Shown here: one piece after another, positions 1-11,221 of the stretch
Numbering within the stretch: position 1 is the first letter of the stretch
How the letters are laid out: each line of letters starts with the position of its first letter
Assembly: GCA_029268145.1 (NCBI GenBank)
Contig: JAJUHA010000022.1
Location: 1 to 35,991 of the forward strand
DNA from: Sphingomonadaceae bacterium
GTDB lineage: Bacteria > Pseudomonadota > Alphaproteobacteria > Sphingomonadales > Sphingomonadaceae
Length of the DNA: 35,991 nt
Reading direction: 5' to 3'
Notes under the pieces: generated by a model
Seen by the model: the letters and a program-made list of their open reading frames with translations, nothing else
What the model was told of the DNA's origin: nothing
The model's database searches: none
Position numbers and translations under genes: made by a program

Positions 1-1298
1 GCCGCCGGCGCCCGCCCCGGGGCCGGGCCCGCCGCCCGGGCCGGCCCGTTAGCTCCGCTGCGCCCGAGCATCGCGTCGGCGCGGGCCTGCCAGGTCTGGC
101 GGTAGTCGCGCGCCAGCTCCGGATCGCCGATGGTGCCGGCGAGGGTGGCGAGCCTCCGGCGGAAATCGGCGCGACGCTCGGGCGTGTCGAGCGGCGCGGC
201 CTCGGCCTCGCGGTCGAACAGGAAGCGCTCGAGCGGCTGGGCCGCCGCGACCAGCGCCGCGACGGCCTCGGCCCCGCCGCGGCGGGCGAGATCGTCCGGA
301 TCCTCGCCGGCAGCGAGCAGGGCGATCCTGAGCGACCGGCCCGGCCCGATCCGGGGCAGTGCCAGCTGGCCCGCCCGGGTCGCGGCGCGGAGGCCGGCGG
401 CATCGCCGTCGAAGGCGAGGACCGGCTCCGGCACCACCCGCCAGGCCAGTTCGAGCTGCGCCTCCGTCAGCGCCGTGCCGAGCGGCGCCACGGCTTCGGC
501 AAGGCCCGCGCGGGCGAGGCCGATGACGTCCATGTAGCCCTCGACGAGGAGGAGGCGGCCGGCCTTGCGCGCCGGCGCGGCGGCCCGGTCCAGGTTGAAG
601 AGCAGCCGGCCCTTGTGGAACAGCGGGCCATCGGCCGAGTTGAGATACTTGGGTTCGCCCGCCCCCAGCAGCCGGCCGCCGAAGCCGACGACGCGCCCGC
701 GCGGGTCGCGGATGGGGAAGATCAGCCGCTCGCGGAACCGCTGGCGGCCCTCCTCGGTCAGCAGGCCCGCCTCGGCGAGGAGCGCCCGGTCGGCCTCGGG
801 CAGCCGGGCCCGGAGGGCCGCCTCGAGCCCGGCCGCCGGCGCCCAGCCGAGCGCGAAGGCCCGGGCGAGCTCCGGGCCCACGCCACGCCGCGCCAGATAG
901 TTTCGCGCGGCCGCGCCTTCCGGCCCGGCCAGCCGCTCGGCGAACCAGGCGGCGGCAAGCGCCACCGCCTCGCGCAGGCGGGTGACGCGCGGGTCGGCCT
1001 GCCTGCCCCTGGCTTCGGGCACCTCCATCCCCGCCTCGGCGGCGAGCGCGCGAACGGCTCCCATGAAATCCTGCCCCTCGGCCTCCATCAGGAAGCGGAT
1101 GGCATCGCCATGGGCGCCGCAGCCGAAGCAGTGGTAGTGATCGGCAAAGACGTGGAAGCTCGGGGTCTTCTCGTTGTGGAACGGGCAGCAGCCCTTGAGC
1201 TCGCGGCCCGAGCGCACCAGCCGCACCCGCCTGCCGATGAGGTCGGCAAGGGAGATCCGGGCCTTCAGCTCGTCGAGGAAGGCTTCGCCAAGCGCCAT
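1..1298 (-). CDS. dnaG: DNA primase DnaG (N-terminal part; cut by window start)
   Basis: DnaG makes the RNA primers for DNA replication at the fork. About 432 codons are visible with no stop, so the C-terminal helicase-binding region lies outside the window (family members are around 600 residues). The N-terminus carries the CHC2 zinc-binding module (CCPFHNEKTPSF, then HCFGCGAHGD). A catalytic core follows, with the Toprim motifs LLLVEGYMDV and LAFDGDAAG. The ATG at 1298 gives the expected MALGEAFLDELKARI start. A CTAGGG hexamer on the minus strand (1306-1311) ends 7 bases before the ATG, as in other promoters of this window, but I see no good -35, so a leaderless transcript is only a weak possibility. 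Identification is from direct motif reading and is secure. Confidence 0.97.
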   Translation of the reverse strand, partial: MALGEAFLDELKARISLADLIGRRVRLVRSGRELKGCCPFHNEKTPSFHVFADHYHCFGCGAHGDAIRFLMEAEGQDFMGAVRALAAEAGMEVPEARGRQADPRVTRLREAVALAAAWFAERLAGPEGAAARNYLARRGVGPELARAFALGWAPAAGLEAALRARLPEADRALLAEAGLLTEEGRQRFRERLIFPIRDPRGRVVGFGGRLLGAGEPKYLNSADGPLFHKGRLLFNLDRAAAPARKAGRLLLVEGYMDVIGLARAGLAEAVAPLGTALTEAQLELAWRVVPEPVLAFDGDAAGLRAATRAGQLALPRIGPGRSLRIALLAAGEDPDDLARRGGAEAVAALVAAAQPLERFLFDREAEAAPLDTPERRADFRRRLATLAGTIGDPELARDYRQTWQARADAMLGRSGANGPARAAGPAPGRAPA

Positions 1299-1347
1299 GG
1301 GCGCACCCTAGCGCCGAAGTGGCGCCCCGCCTATCGGCCGCTGGCCG

Positions 1348-2060
1348 TCACATGATGCGGATCGCCGCCTGCCGGCTGGTGAAGGCGATGAAGCGGTAGC
1401 CCGCGCGGGGCAGCGCCTCGCCGAGCGCCTTCGCCTCGTGCGCCTGCCAGTTGGGATAGCCGATCAGCTCGTCGAAGGCGATGATGCTGCCCGGCACCAG
1501 CCGGGGTTTCAGCGCATCGAGAAGGAAGCGCGCCGGCGTGTAGGTGTCGGTGTCGATGTGGAGCAGCGCCAGCGGCTCGCCCGGATGCTGGTCGAGGAAG
1601 GGCTGCACCGTGTCCTGGACCCAGCCCTTGTGCAGGCGGACATTGGCGCGGACGGGCGGGAGCTTCCCGCCCTGGTCGAAGTAGCCGGCCGGCAGCGCCT
1701 CACCCGCCCAGTCCTCCTCGAGCCCTCGAAGCTGTCGAAGCCGTGGATGAGCCGGCCGTCTCCGCTGGCGGCCAGCCGGTTGGCGATGAAGTTGATCGAC
1801 TTGCCCTCGAACACGCCGGCCTCGAGCAGGAGGCCCTGCTTCGGCAGGCGCGTGACCAGCCAGGCCCAGTAGTCGATGCGATGGTCGAACAGGACGGCAT
1901 CGTCGATGTTGGCCTCGATGAAGCTCGCCGAGCTTTCGGCCGCGCGCTCATAGACCCGCCGCATCGGCCACTGGCGCCGGTCGGATTCGAGGAACCGGCG
2001 GTGCAGGTAGGAGAGTGTTCGCGTGGTGAGCGCGTCTATCCGCTTCTTCATGCCGGCCAC
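1348..2060 (-). pseudogene. TylF/macrocin-O-methyltransferase family protein, frameshifted
   Basis: This looks like a SAM-dependent class I methyltransferase of the TylF family, used elsewhere on sugars and polyketides; the substrate here is unknown. The first frame, from GTG at 2060, reads through the SAM-binding segment LLEAGVFEGKSINFIA to GFDSFEG. The family sequence then continues in another frame (PFLDQHPGEPLALLHIDTDT, then SIIAFDELIGYPNW) to the stop at 1348. One extra G near position 1722 of the plus strand would join both parts into about 237 residues. The GTG start is favoured over the ATG at 2051 because AAGGAG stands 6 bases before it. Either a real single-base deletion inactivated the gene or the base is a sequencing error; the second half shows no further decay, which favours a very recent event or an error. 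Confidence 0.8.
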
Positions 2061-2113
2061 GCGCTGCTCCTTCCCCCGAATGCCCCGAATGCCCCGGAGG
2101 CGCGAGCCCGAGC

Positions 2114-2569
2114 CTATCCGTCCAGCACCGCCCTGGCCAGACGGCTTGCGCGCCCCATGTCGATCCGGCCGGCGAGCTCGGCCTTCACCGCCGCCATCAG
2201 CCGGCCCATGTCCTTGGCGTCCGAAGCCCCGATCCGCGCCGCGACCTCCGCGATCGCCGAACGGGCGGCCTCCTCGTCGAGCTGGGAGGGGAGGAACCCC
2301 TCGATGACGGCAAGCTCGAACGCCTCGCGCGCGGCGAGGTCGTCGCGGCCGCCCTTCTCGTACATCTCGATCGATTCCCGCCGCTGCTTCGCCATCTTCT
2401 GCAGCACCTCGATGACGAGCGCGTCGTCATCGGCCGGCCGGGCACCCGTGCGCGCCTCGATGTCCCGGTTCTTGAGCGCGGCCTGGACCAGCCGGAGCGC
2501 CGCCACCCGCTCGGCATCGCGCGCCTTCATCGCCGTGGTGAGCGCTGCCGTGATCGCGTCCCGAATCAT
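2114..2569 (-). CDS. GatB/YqeY domain protein
   Basis: A 151-residue protein of the YqeY family, related to the tail domain of the GatB subunit of Asp/Glu-tRNA amidotransferase. Its start MIRDAITAALTTAMKARDAE, the LKNRDIEAR-like stretch and the C-terminal MGRLMAAVKAELAGRIDMG are characteristic. The exact function of free-standing YqeY proteins is not settled; a tRNA-linked role is inferred from the domain. ATG 2569 was chosen because the family similarity begins exactly there, although the frame stays open upstream. It is transcribed away from carA, in the common dnaG / yqeY / carA neighbourhood of sphingomonads. Confidence 0.9.
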   Translation of the reverse strand: MIRDAITAALTTAMKARDAERVAALRLVQAALKNRDIEARTGARPADDDALVIEVLQKMAKQRRESIEMYEKGGRDDLAAREAFELAVIEGFLPSQLDEEAARSAIAEVAARIGASDAKDMGRLMAAVKAELAGRIDMGRASRLARAVLDG

Positions 2570-2593
2570 GCCGGCGTCCCTGCCAGAGGGCGG

Positions 2594-2621
2594 TTGACGC
2601 GGTCCAGACCGGACCCTAACG
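2594..2621 (+). promoter_or_regulatory. Predicted carA promoter
   Basis: TTGACG (2594-2599), a 16-bp spacer and CTAACG (2616-2621) form a good -35/-10 pair in the gap between yqeY and carA. Transcription would start near 2628, leaving a leader of about 35 bases with GAGGAG before the carA ATG. Confidence 0.6.
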
Positions 2622-2628
2622 GGACCGC
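2599..2628. promoter_or_regulatory. Inverted repeat over the carA promoter, possible operator
   Basis: GCGGTCC (2599-2605) is matched by GGACCGC (2622-2628) as a perfect 7-bp inverted repeat, arm centres 23 bp apart. It covers the spacer, the -10 and the predicted start of transcription. The position suits a repressor site; no regulator is identified. Confidence 0.35.
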
Positions 2629-2663
2629 CCAGCCCGACAGCCGAGCAGCCCCGAGGAGCCCCG

Positions 2664-3832
2664 ATGGCCGAGTCCATGCCCGCGCGCCAGCCCCCCGGCG
2701 CGACCGGAGTCGTGGCACTCGCCGACGGCAGCCTCTTCTTCGGCCAGGGCTTCGGCGCCGAAGGGGAGGGCGTTGGCGAACTCTGCTTCAACACCGCGAT
2801 GACGGGCTACCAGGAGGTGATGACGGACCCGAGCTACGCGGCGCAGATCATCACCTTCACCTTCCCCCACATCGGCAACGTCGGCGCCAATCCCGAGGAT
2901 GTCGAGGCCGGCAACCCGCACGCCGTGGGCTGCGTCGTCGCCCAGCCGGTCACGGCGCCATCCAGCTTCCGCAGCGCCGGGCGCTTCGATGACTGGCTGG
3001 CGCGCTGGGGCCGGATCGCCGTTGCCGGAGTGGACACCCGCGCGCTGACCCGCCGGATCCGCCTCGGCGGCGCGCCCAATGCCGTCATCGCCCATTCCCG
3101 CTCCGGTCGGTTCGACCTCGACGCCCTCGTCGCCCGGGCGCGGGCCTGGTCGGGCCTCGAGGGGCTCAATCTGGCAGCCGACGTCTCGACCCGCCAGAGC
3201 TACCGCTGGGACGAGGGCCCCTGGCAACCGGGCGAGGGCTACACCCGGCCCACTCTCCCCATCGATGCGCCCCATGTCGTCGCCATCGACTATGGCATCA
3301 AGCGCGCCATCCTCCGCCGGCTGGTCGGCGCCGGCGCCCGCGTGACGGTGGTGCCGGCGACGGCCAGCTTCGAGGAGGTGATGGCCCATCGGCCCGACGG
3401 CCTGTTCCTCTCGAACGGCCCCGGCGATCCGGCCGCGACCGGCACCTACGCCGTCCCCGTCATCCGCCAGTGGCTCGAGACGCGCCGGCCCCTCTTCGGC
3501 ATCTGCCTCGGTCACCAGATGCTCGCGCTCGCCGTGGGAGCGCGGACGGTCAAGATGCACCAGGGCCATCGCGGCGCCAACCATCCGGTCAAGCGCCTGG
3601 CGGACGGCAAGGTCGAGATCACCAGCATGAACCATGGCTTCGCGGTCGATGGCGCAACGCTCCCCGCCGGAGTCCGCGCCACCCATGTCTCGCTGTTCGA
3701 CGGCTCCAACTGCGGCCTTGAGCTCGACGACCGCCCGGCCTTCTCGGTCCAGCACCACCCCGAGGCCAGCCCGGGGCCGCAGGACAGCGTCTGGCTGTTC
3801 CAGCGGTTCGTCGATCTGCTGCGGTCCCGCTG

Positions 3833-3833
<1 letters not shown>
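2664..3833 (+). CDS. carA: Carbamoyl-phosphate synthase small subunit
   Basis: The glutaminase subunit of carbamoyl-phosphate synthase: it hydrolyses glutamine and passes ammonia to CarB for arginine and pyrimidine synthesis. The 389 residues hold the small-chain N-terminal domain ([10 protein letters not shown] near 42-51, the T-D-P-S-Y motif after it) and a class I glutamine amidotransferase domain from about 205. The nucleophile is Cys281 in FGICLGHQ, with His365 and Glu367 in [11 protein letters not shown] completing the triad. Length is normal. The ATG at 2664 has GAGGAG about 6 bases upstream. Its stop codon overlaps the carB start by one base (TGATG), indicating coupled translation of the two subunits. 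Confidence 0.98.
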
Positions 3834-7066
<3,233 letters not shown>

Positions 7067-7072
7067 CGTGTC

Positions 7073-7123
7073 GCGCCCGGCGCGCCACCCGCGCGTGCGC
7101 CCTTGCGGAGCGCGGCCGGGCGC
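7073..7123. other. 9-bp inverted repeat in the carB-greA gap
   Basis: GCGCCCGGC (7073-7081) and GCCGGGCGC (7115-7123) are perfect inverted copies separated by 33 bases, just after the carB stop. In RNA it could fold and reduce read-through from carAB. There is no T-run, and the second arm lies inside the spacer of the predicted greA promoter, so a regulatory role is equally possible. Confidence 0.3.
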
Positions 7124-7130
7124 CCTACAC
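7103..7130 (+). promoter_or_regulatory. Predicted greA promoter
   Basis: TTGCGG (7103-7108), 16-bp spacer, CTACAC (7125-7130). Predicted start near 7137 gives greA its own transcript with a leader of about 108 bases. Confidence 0.5.
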
Positions 7131-7244
7131 TCGCAATCCCAGCGAGGACGACCACCCCCGACGCGTGACCAGAAGGACCGGCAGTTCCGCCGGTGGCGCT
7201 TCCTTTGGCAGGGGAGGGAGGACGGGTCGGAACAAGGAACGGAC

Positions 7245-7724
7245 ATGGCAACGATCGAGAAAGTCCCGATGCTCGCCGAAGGCTATGCCGCCCTCCAGCG
7301 GCAGCTCAAGCAGCTGAAGGAAGTCGAGCGCCCCGAGAATGTGGAAGCGATCGAGGAGGCCCGGGCGCACGGCGACCTTTCCGAGAATGCGGAGTATCAC
7401 GCCGCCAAGGAGCGGCAGGGCCAGATCGAGGCGCAGATCGCCGAGATCGAGGACAAGCTGGCCCGGGCCCATGTGATCGACCCGACCACCCTGTCCGGGG
7501 ACCGCGTGGTCTTCGGCGCCACCGTCGACCTGCTCGACGAGGACGACCGCAAGATCACCTACCAGATCGTCGGCGAGACCGAGGCGGACGCCAAGCGCGG
7601 CCGCATCAGCTACAATTCGCCGCTCGGCCGCGCCCTCATCGGCCGCAGGGTCGACGAGGAGGTGGAGGTGGTGACCCCCTCGGGCGATCGCAGCTACGTG
7701 ATCGAGCGGGTCCGCTTCATCTGA
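7245..7724 (+). CDS. greA: Transcription elongation factor GreA
   Basis: GreA enters the secondary channel of RNA polymerase and stimulates cleavage of backtracked RNA. The 159 residues have the N-terminal coiled coil with the acidic tip [20 protein letters not shown] (the D-L-S-E-N-A-E-Y hallmark). The C-terminal FKBP-like domain follows, with [13 protein letters not shown] and the ending VIERVRFI. The ATG at 7245 matches the usual family start, and length is standard. A separate promoter is predicted upstream, so it need not depend on carAB transcription. The rhomboid gene follows after 20 bases. Confidence 0.97.
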   Translation: MATIEKVPMLAEGYAALQRQLKQLKEVERPENVEAIEEARAHGDLSENAEYHAAKERQGQIEAQIAEIEDKLARAHVIDPTTLSGDRVVFGATVDLLDEDDRKITYQIVGETEADAKRGRISYNSPLGRALIGRRVDEEVEVVTPSGDRSYVIERVRFI

Positions 7725-7744
7725 CCCGCCGGGGGCGCGGAGGA

Positions 7745-8410
7745 ATGCGGCCCTGGAAGCCTCCCGCCGCCCGGGCGACCGGGGCGCTCCTCCTGCTGTG
7801 CATCCTCGCCCAGGTCCTGCTGTGGCTGATGGGGCCGGCGACGGGCCAGTCGCTCGCCTTCGCCGCCGGGCTGGTGCCCGCCCGCCTCACCGGCCATGTC
7901 GTCGCGCCCGGCGCGCTCTCGCCCTGGCTCACGCTCGTCACCCACATATTCATCCACGGCGGCTTCACCCACCTCCTCATGAACATGGTCTTCCTCGCCT
8001 GGGTCGGCCGGCACTGCGAATGGCTGATCGGCCCGCTGCGCCTCCTGCTCCTCTTCCTTCTCGGCGGGGTGGTCGGCGGGCTGGTGCAGGTGATCTCCAG
8101 CCCCTCCTCGCTCGTCCCCGTGGTCGGCGCCTCGGGCGGAGTCTCGGCGGTGTTCGGCACCTATGCCCTCCTCTACGCCCGGGTCGGGGAGGAGCCGGCG
8201 ACCCTGTTGGGCGTGCAGCTCTCGGGCGAGCTCGTGCGCGCGCTGCGCTACGCCGCCCTCTTCGTCGGCCTCCAGCTGCTCGTCGCGGTCGCCTTCGACA
8301 CGGCCGGCGGCCCCGGCATCGCCATCTGGGCCCACATCGGCGGCTTCCTCGCCGGCCTCCTGTTCGGCCTCCCCTATGTCTGGAGCCGGTCCGAGCGCGA
8401 CTTCCGCTGA
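7745..8410 (+). CDS. Rhomboid family intramembrane serine protease
   Basis: A 221-residue inner-membrane protein of the rhomboid family, which cleaves transmembrane segments of other proteins. Several hydrophobic helices are visible. The oxyanion-forming HLLMN (His76, Asn80) is present, as are the catalytic serine in GASG (Ser130) and the catalytic histidine in AHIGGFLAG (His197). The dyad is therefore intact. It lies 20 bases after greA on the same strand and is probably co-transcribed with it. The GGAGG lies only about 2 bases before the ATG, closer than normal, and I see no better start. The gene ends 4 bases before the converging SulP gene. The substrate cannot be inferred. Confidence 0.92.
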   Translation: MRPWKPPAARATGALLLLCILAQVLLWLMGPATGQSLAFAAGLVPARLTGHVVAPGALSPWLTLVTHIFIHGGFTHLLMNMVFLAWVGRHCEWLIGPLRLLLLFLLGGVVGGLVQVISSPSSLVPVVGASGGVSAVFGTYALLYARVGEEPATLLGVQLSGELVRALRYAALFVGLQLLVAVAFDTAGGPGIAIWAHIGGFLAGLLFGLPYVWSRSERDFR

Positions 8411-8414
8411 GCGC

Positions 8415-9707
8415 CTAATGCTCGGGCGGGTGCCACGCCGCCGGCGGTACCTCGCGGCGCCGCAGCCGGATCGCAAGCCCCACGGCCACGCCCACCCCGA
8501 TCGCGATGGTGAGATCGGCCACCACGGTCAGCACCAGGGTGAGCAGGAGCAGGAACCGGTCCGAGGGGCGCCCCCGCAGCCATTCCCCCCAGCGGTGCGG
8601 CTCGGTCATGTTCCACGCGGTCAGCACGAGGAGAGCGGCGAGCGCCGGCAGCGCGATCTTCCCCGCGAGCGGCGCCGCCACGATCACGAGGAGCAGGATG
8701 ACGAGCGCGTGGGCCATGCCCGCCACGGGGGTGCGGCCGCCCGCCTTCACGTTGGTCGCCGTCCGGGCGATCGCCCCCGTCGCCGGCAGGCCACCGAACA
8801 GCGCTGAGCCGAGATTGGCCCAGCCCTGCGCCGCGATCTCCGCGTTCGGCCGGTGGCTGCCGTCGATCATCCGGTCGGCGACCAGGGCCGAGAGCAGCGA
8901 CTCGATCCCGGCGAGAAAGGCAATGACGAGGGCGGACGGGAGGAGCTCGATGAGGCGCGCCCGGCTGATCTCGGGGAGATGCGGCGCAGGCAGGCCCTGC
9001 GGCAGCGCACCGAACCGGCTCTCGATCGTGTCGACCGGCACGTCCCCAAGCGCAACCGCCGCCGAGACGAGCGCCATCACCAGGATGAGCCCGGGCAGGC
9101 GCGGCGCGGCGCGCCGGGCGAGAAGGATGAGGAGGAGCGACACCAGCGCCACGCCAAGGGCCGCCGGACTCGCGGTGTCGCGCGCTGCCCAGAGCAGCGG
9201 CAGCTTCCCGAGGAAGTCGGCCGGCAGCGCCCCGGTCTCGAGGCCGAGGAAATCCTTCACCTGGGACGTTGCGATGATGATGCCGATGCCGACCGTGAAG
9301 CCGTTGATGACGGCCTCGGGCACATGTTCGATGAGACTGCCCGCGCGCAGGAAGGCGGCCACAAGCAGGATGAGGCCGGCCATCGCGGTGGCGAGGACCA
9401 GCCCGTCATGGCCATGGGCCTGGATCACGCCATAGACGACCACGATGAAGGCCCCCGTCGGCCCGCCGATCTGCACCCGGCTTCCGCCCAGCGCGGAGAT
9501 GAGGAAGCCGCCGACGATGGCGGTGACGAGGCCGGTCGCGGGGGGCGCGCCCGAGGCAATGGCGATGGCAAGGCTGAGCGGCAGCGCCACCATCGCCACG
9601 GTCACGCCGGCGAACAGGTCGGCCACGAAGCCCGACCAGGTGTAGCCGGGCAGGGTGCTCAGGATCTTCGGCTTCACGGGGCCAGGAAAATCCTCCCCGG
9701 ATTTCAT
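8415..9707 (-). CDS. SulP family inorganic anion transporter lacking a STAS domain
   Basis: A 430-residue membrane transporter of the SulP (SLC26-like) family, which moves sulfate, bicarbonate or other anions. The start of the transport domain is typical: DLFAGVTVAMVALPLSLA, then GLVTAIVGG and QIGGPTGAF. About a dozen hydrophobic segments follow, and GGLPATGAIARTATN is another family motif. The protein ends right after the last membrane segment, so the cytoplasmic STAS domain found in most members is missing. The ATG at 9707 has GAGGG upstream. It is the last gene of a leftward run 54 bases after DUF4170, and a carbonic anhydrase lies two genes upstream. Bicarbonate is therefore an attractive but unproven substrate. 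Confidence 0.9.
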   Translation of the reverse strand: MKSGEDFPGPVKPKILSTLPGYTWSGFVADLFAGVTVAMVALPLSLAIAIASGAPPATGLVTAIVGGFLISALGGSRVQIGGPTGAFIVVVYGVIQAHGHDGLVLATAMAGLILLVAAFLRAGSLIEHVPEAVINGFTVGIGIIIATSQVKDFLGLETGALPADFLGKLPLLWAARDTASPAALGVALVSLLLILLARRAAPRLPGLILVMALVSAAVALGDVPVDTIESRFGALPQGLPAPHLPEISRARLIELLPSALVIAFLAGIESLLSALVADRMIDGSHRPNAEIAAQGWANLGSALFGGLPATGAIARTATNVKAGGRTPVAGMAHALVILLLVIVAAPLAGKIALPALAALLVLTAWNMTEPHRWGEWLRGRPSDRFLLLLTLVLTVVADLTIAIGVGVAVGLAIRLRRREVPPAAWHPPEH

Positions 9708-9761
9708 GTCAAGTCCCTCGTCCCATGCCCCTGCTGCATGCCGGGACCGTGGCCGGCGCGG

Positions 9762-10001
9762 TCAGCCGCCCCGCTTCAGCTGTTCGGGCTCGAGAAGCCG
9801 GTGAAGGTGGACCACGACATACTTCATCTCGGCGTCGTCCACGGTGCGCTGGGCTTCGGCCCGCCACGCCTTCTCGGCCGAGGCATAGTCGGGGAAGATG
9901 CCGACGATGTGCAGCTTCTCCGGCTCGACGAAGTCGAGGCCCATGGGGTCGCGGACGCGCCCGCCGAACACGAGGTGGAGCTTCAAGGGGCCGTCGCTCA
10001 C
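9762..10001 (-). CDS. DUF4170 domain protein
   Basis: A 79-residue soluble protein of the DUF4170 family, known mainly from alphaproteobacteria and of unknown function. Visible features are LHLVFGGRV at the start, a PDYASAEKAWRAEAQ helix and MKYVVVHLHRLLEPE at the end. Translation starts with GTG at 10001, whose bases overlap the stop codon of the carbonic anhydrase gene (GTGA), so the two are translationally coupled. That tight link suggests a shared role, but none is established. Confidence 0.85.
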   Translation of the reverse strand: MSDGPLKLHLVFGGRVRDPMGLDFVEPEKLHIVGIFPDYASAEKAWRAEAQRTVDDAEMKYVVVHLHRLLEPEQLKRGG

Positions 10002-10576
10002 GCTGCCTCCTCCATCGCCCGGAACTCCTCGGTGAGGCGCGCCAGCGTCTCCTTCAGCCAGTCCTCGAACTCCGGCCCGTCCCAGGCGCGGTGGTCGCCC
10101 GCCGCATAGGCCAGCGCGTTCCTGTGGTAGAAGAGCGCGTTCAGCCGGTTGGCCACCCAGTTGTTGGCCATGCGGATGACCTTCGCCGGGCTTCCGACCA
10201 CGATCGAGTTGGGGGGCACGATCGTGCCGTCCTTCACATAGGCATGCTGGCCCACGATCGAGTTGTCGCCGATGTGGCTGCCGCCATAGACGGTCGCGTT
10301 GATGCCGATGAGCACGTTGTTGCCGATGGTCGAGCCGTGGATCGTCGCGTGATGGGTGATGGAGCAGTGGCTTCCGATGATGACCGGCCGGCCGGGGTCG
10401 GTGTGGATCATCACGAAGTCCTGGATGTTGGTGAAGGGGCCGATCTCGACATGGGCGGCCTCGGCCCGGATTGCGGCATTGATCCAGATGGAGGAGCCCT
10501 CGTGCGCCGTCACGCGCCCGTAGACATGGGCGGAGGGGTGGACGAAGGCGGCGCGTGCAAGATCGACCCCGGGCAT
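9998..10576 (-). CDS. Gamma-class carbonic anhydrase family (hexapeptide repeat) protein
   Basis: A 192-residue left-handed beta-helix protein of the gamma carbonic anhydrase / YrdA / PaaY group. Hexapeptide turns run from about residue 10 to 135 (for example IGPFTN, IGSHCS, IGNNVLIG, IGDNSIVG). Candidate zinc ligands are the histidines in MIHTD and in SITHHATIHG. A C-terminal helix (residues 140-190) packs the trimer in relatives. Many members hydrate CO2, others are inactive or act on CoA thioesters, so activity is not certain. It starts 10 bases after the MlaC-like gene with GGGAG before the ATG, and overlaps DUF4170. Confidence 0.88.
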   Translation of the reverse strand: MPGVDLARAAFVHPSAHVYGRVTAHEGSSIWINAAIRAEAAHVEIGPFTNIQDFVMIHTDPGRPVIIGSHCSITHHATIHGSTIGNNVLIGINATVYGGSHIGDNSIVGQHAYVKDGTIVPPNSIVVGSPAKVIRMANNWVANRLNALFYHRNALAYAAGDHRAWDGPEFEDWLKETLARLTEEFRAMEEAA

Positions 10577-10586
10577 GGGGCTCCCG

Positions 10587-11210
10587 CTACTTCGCCTTGC
10601 GCATGAAGTCCACGAGGGCGTCGAAGCCGTTCCTCCGGATGTAGGCGTCGAAGTCGGCTTCCTGGGTCAGCGCGATGTTCACGCCATTGACCGTCAGGTT
10701 GGTGACCAGCCACCGGCCCGAGGCCCTCGAGGTGGCCCAGATGGTCTCGAACGGGCGGCCGCCGTTGGGGTCGGTCACGCGGGCGTGGACGTCGACGTCG
10801 CCGCGGGTCCCGCGCGGCACCTGCCGCACCACGGTCAGCCGGGACTGGCCGAAGTCGTAGAGCCGGTCGGCATAGGTGTTGACGATATAGTCGGGCAGCG
10901 CCTTGCGGTAGGCCTCGAGCTGGGCCGGCGTGAGGCCGGCCCGGTGCCTGCGGATGACCCGCATGCCGGTCTGCTCGATGGCGAAATTCTCCCTGAGCAT
11001 CGCCTTGAACCGCGCCTTGGCCTGGTCGCGGCTGAGCGACCGGTCGCGAAGCACCGCGAAGGCATCGTTCGCCAGCGTCTCGATGAAGCGCGCGGCCGCG
11101 GCCTGCTGCTCGGCGGTGGCCGGAGCGGCCAGCGCGGGTGCCGGCGCCAGCGGCGCGGCCAGAAGCAGGGCGAGCGCGCGCCTGCGCGGGATGGCGGGAT
11201 GGGTCCTCAC
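10587..11210 (-). CDS. MlaC/Ttg2D-like periplasmic phospholipid carrier
   Basis: A 207-residue exported protein of the MlaC (Ttg2D) family, which ferries phospholipids between the outer membrane and the MlaFEDB complex. A signal peptide with three arginines and a leucine/alanine core ends around ALAAPA (residue 29). The mature part has the family pattern RFIETLANDAFAVL, then KARFKAMLRENFAIEQTG and YRKALPDYIVNTYADRL. LVTNLTVNGVNIALTQ and the final NGFDALVDFM close it. Start is GTG at 11210 without a clear ribosome site; no other start fits. No other mla genes are near; it sits in an operon with small membrane proteins. Confidence 0.88.
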   Translation of the reverse strand: MRTHPAIPRRRALALLLAAPLAPAPALAAPATAEQQAAAARFIETLANDAFAVLRDRSLSRDQAKARFKAMLRENFAIEQTGMRVIRRHRAGLTPAQLEAYRKALPDYIVNTYADRLYDFGQSRLTVVRQVPRGTRGDVDVHARVTDPNGGRPFETIWATSRASGRWLVTNLTVNGVNIALTQEADFDAYIRRNGFDALVDFMRKAK

Positions 11211-11221
11211 GTCCGGACGGG

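Noticed and set aside
2074-2091. Two copies of the 9-bp unit CCCCGAATG upstream of the methyltransferase gene.
   Set aside because: Only two copies, no relation to start signals; likely chance or a minor duplication.
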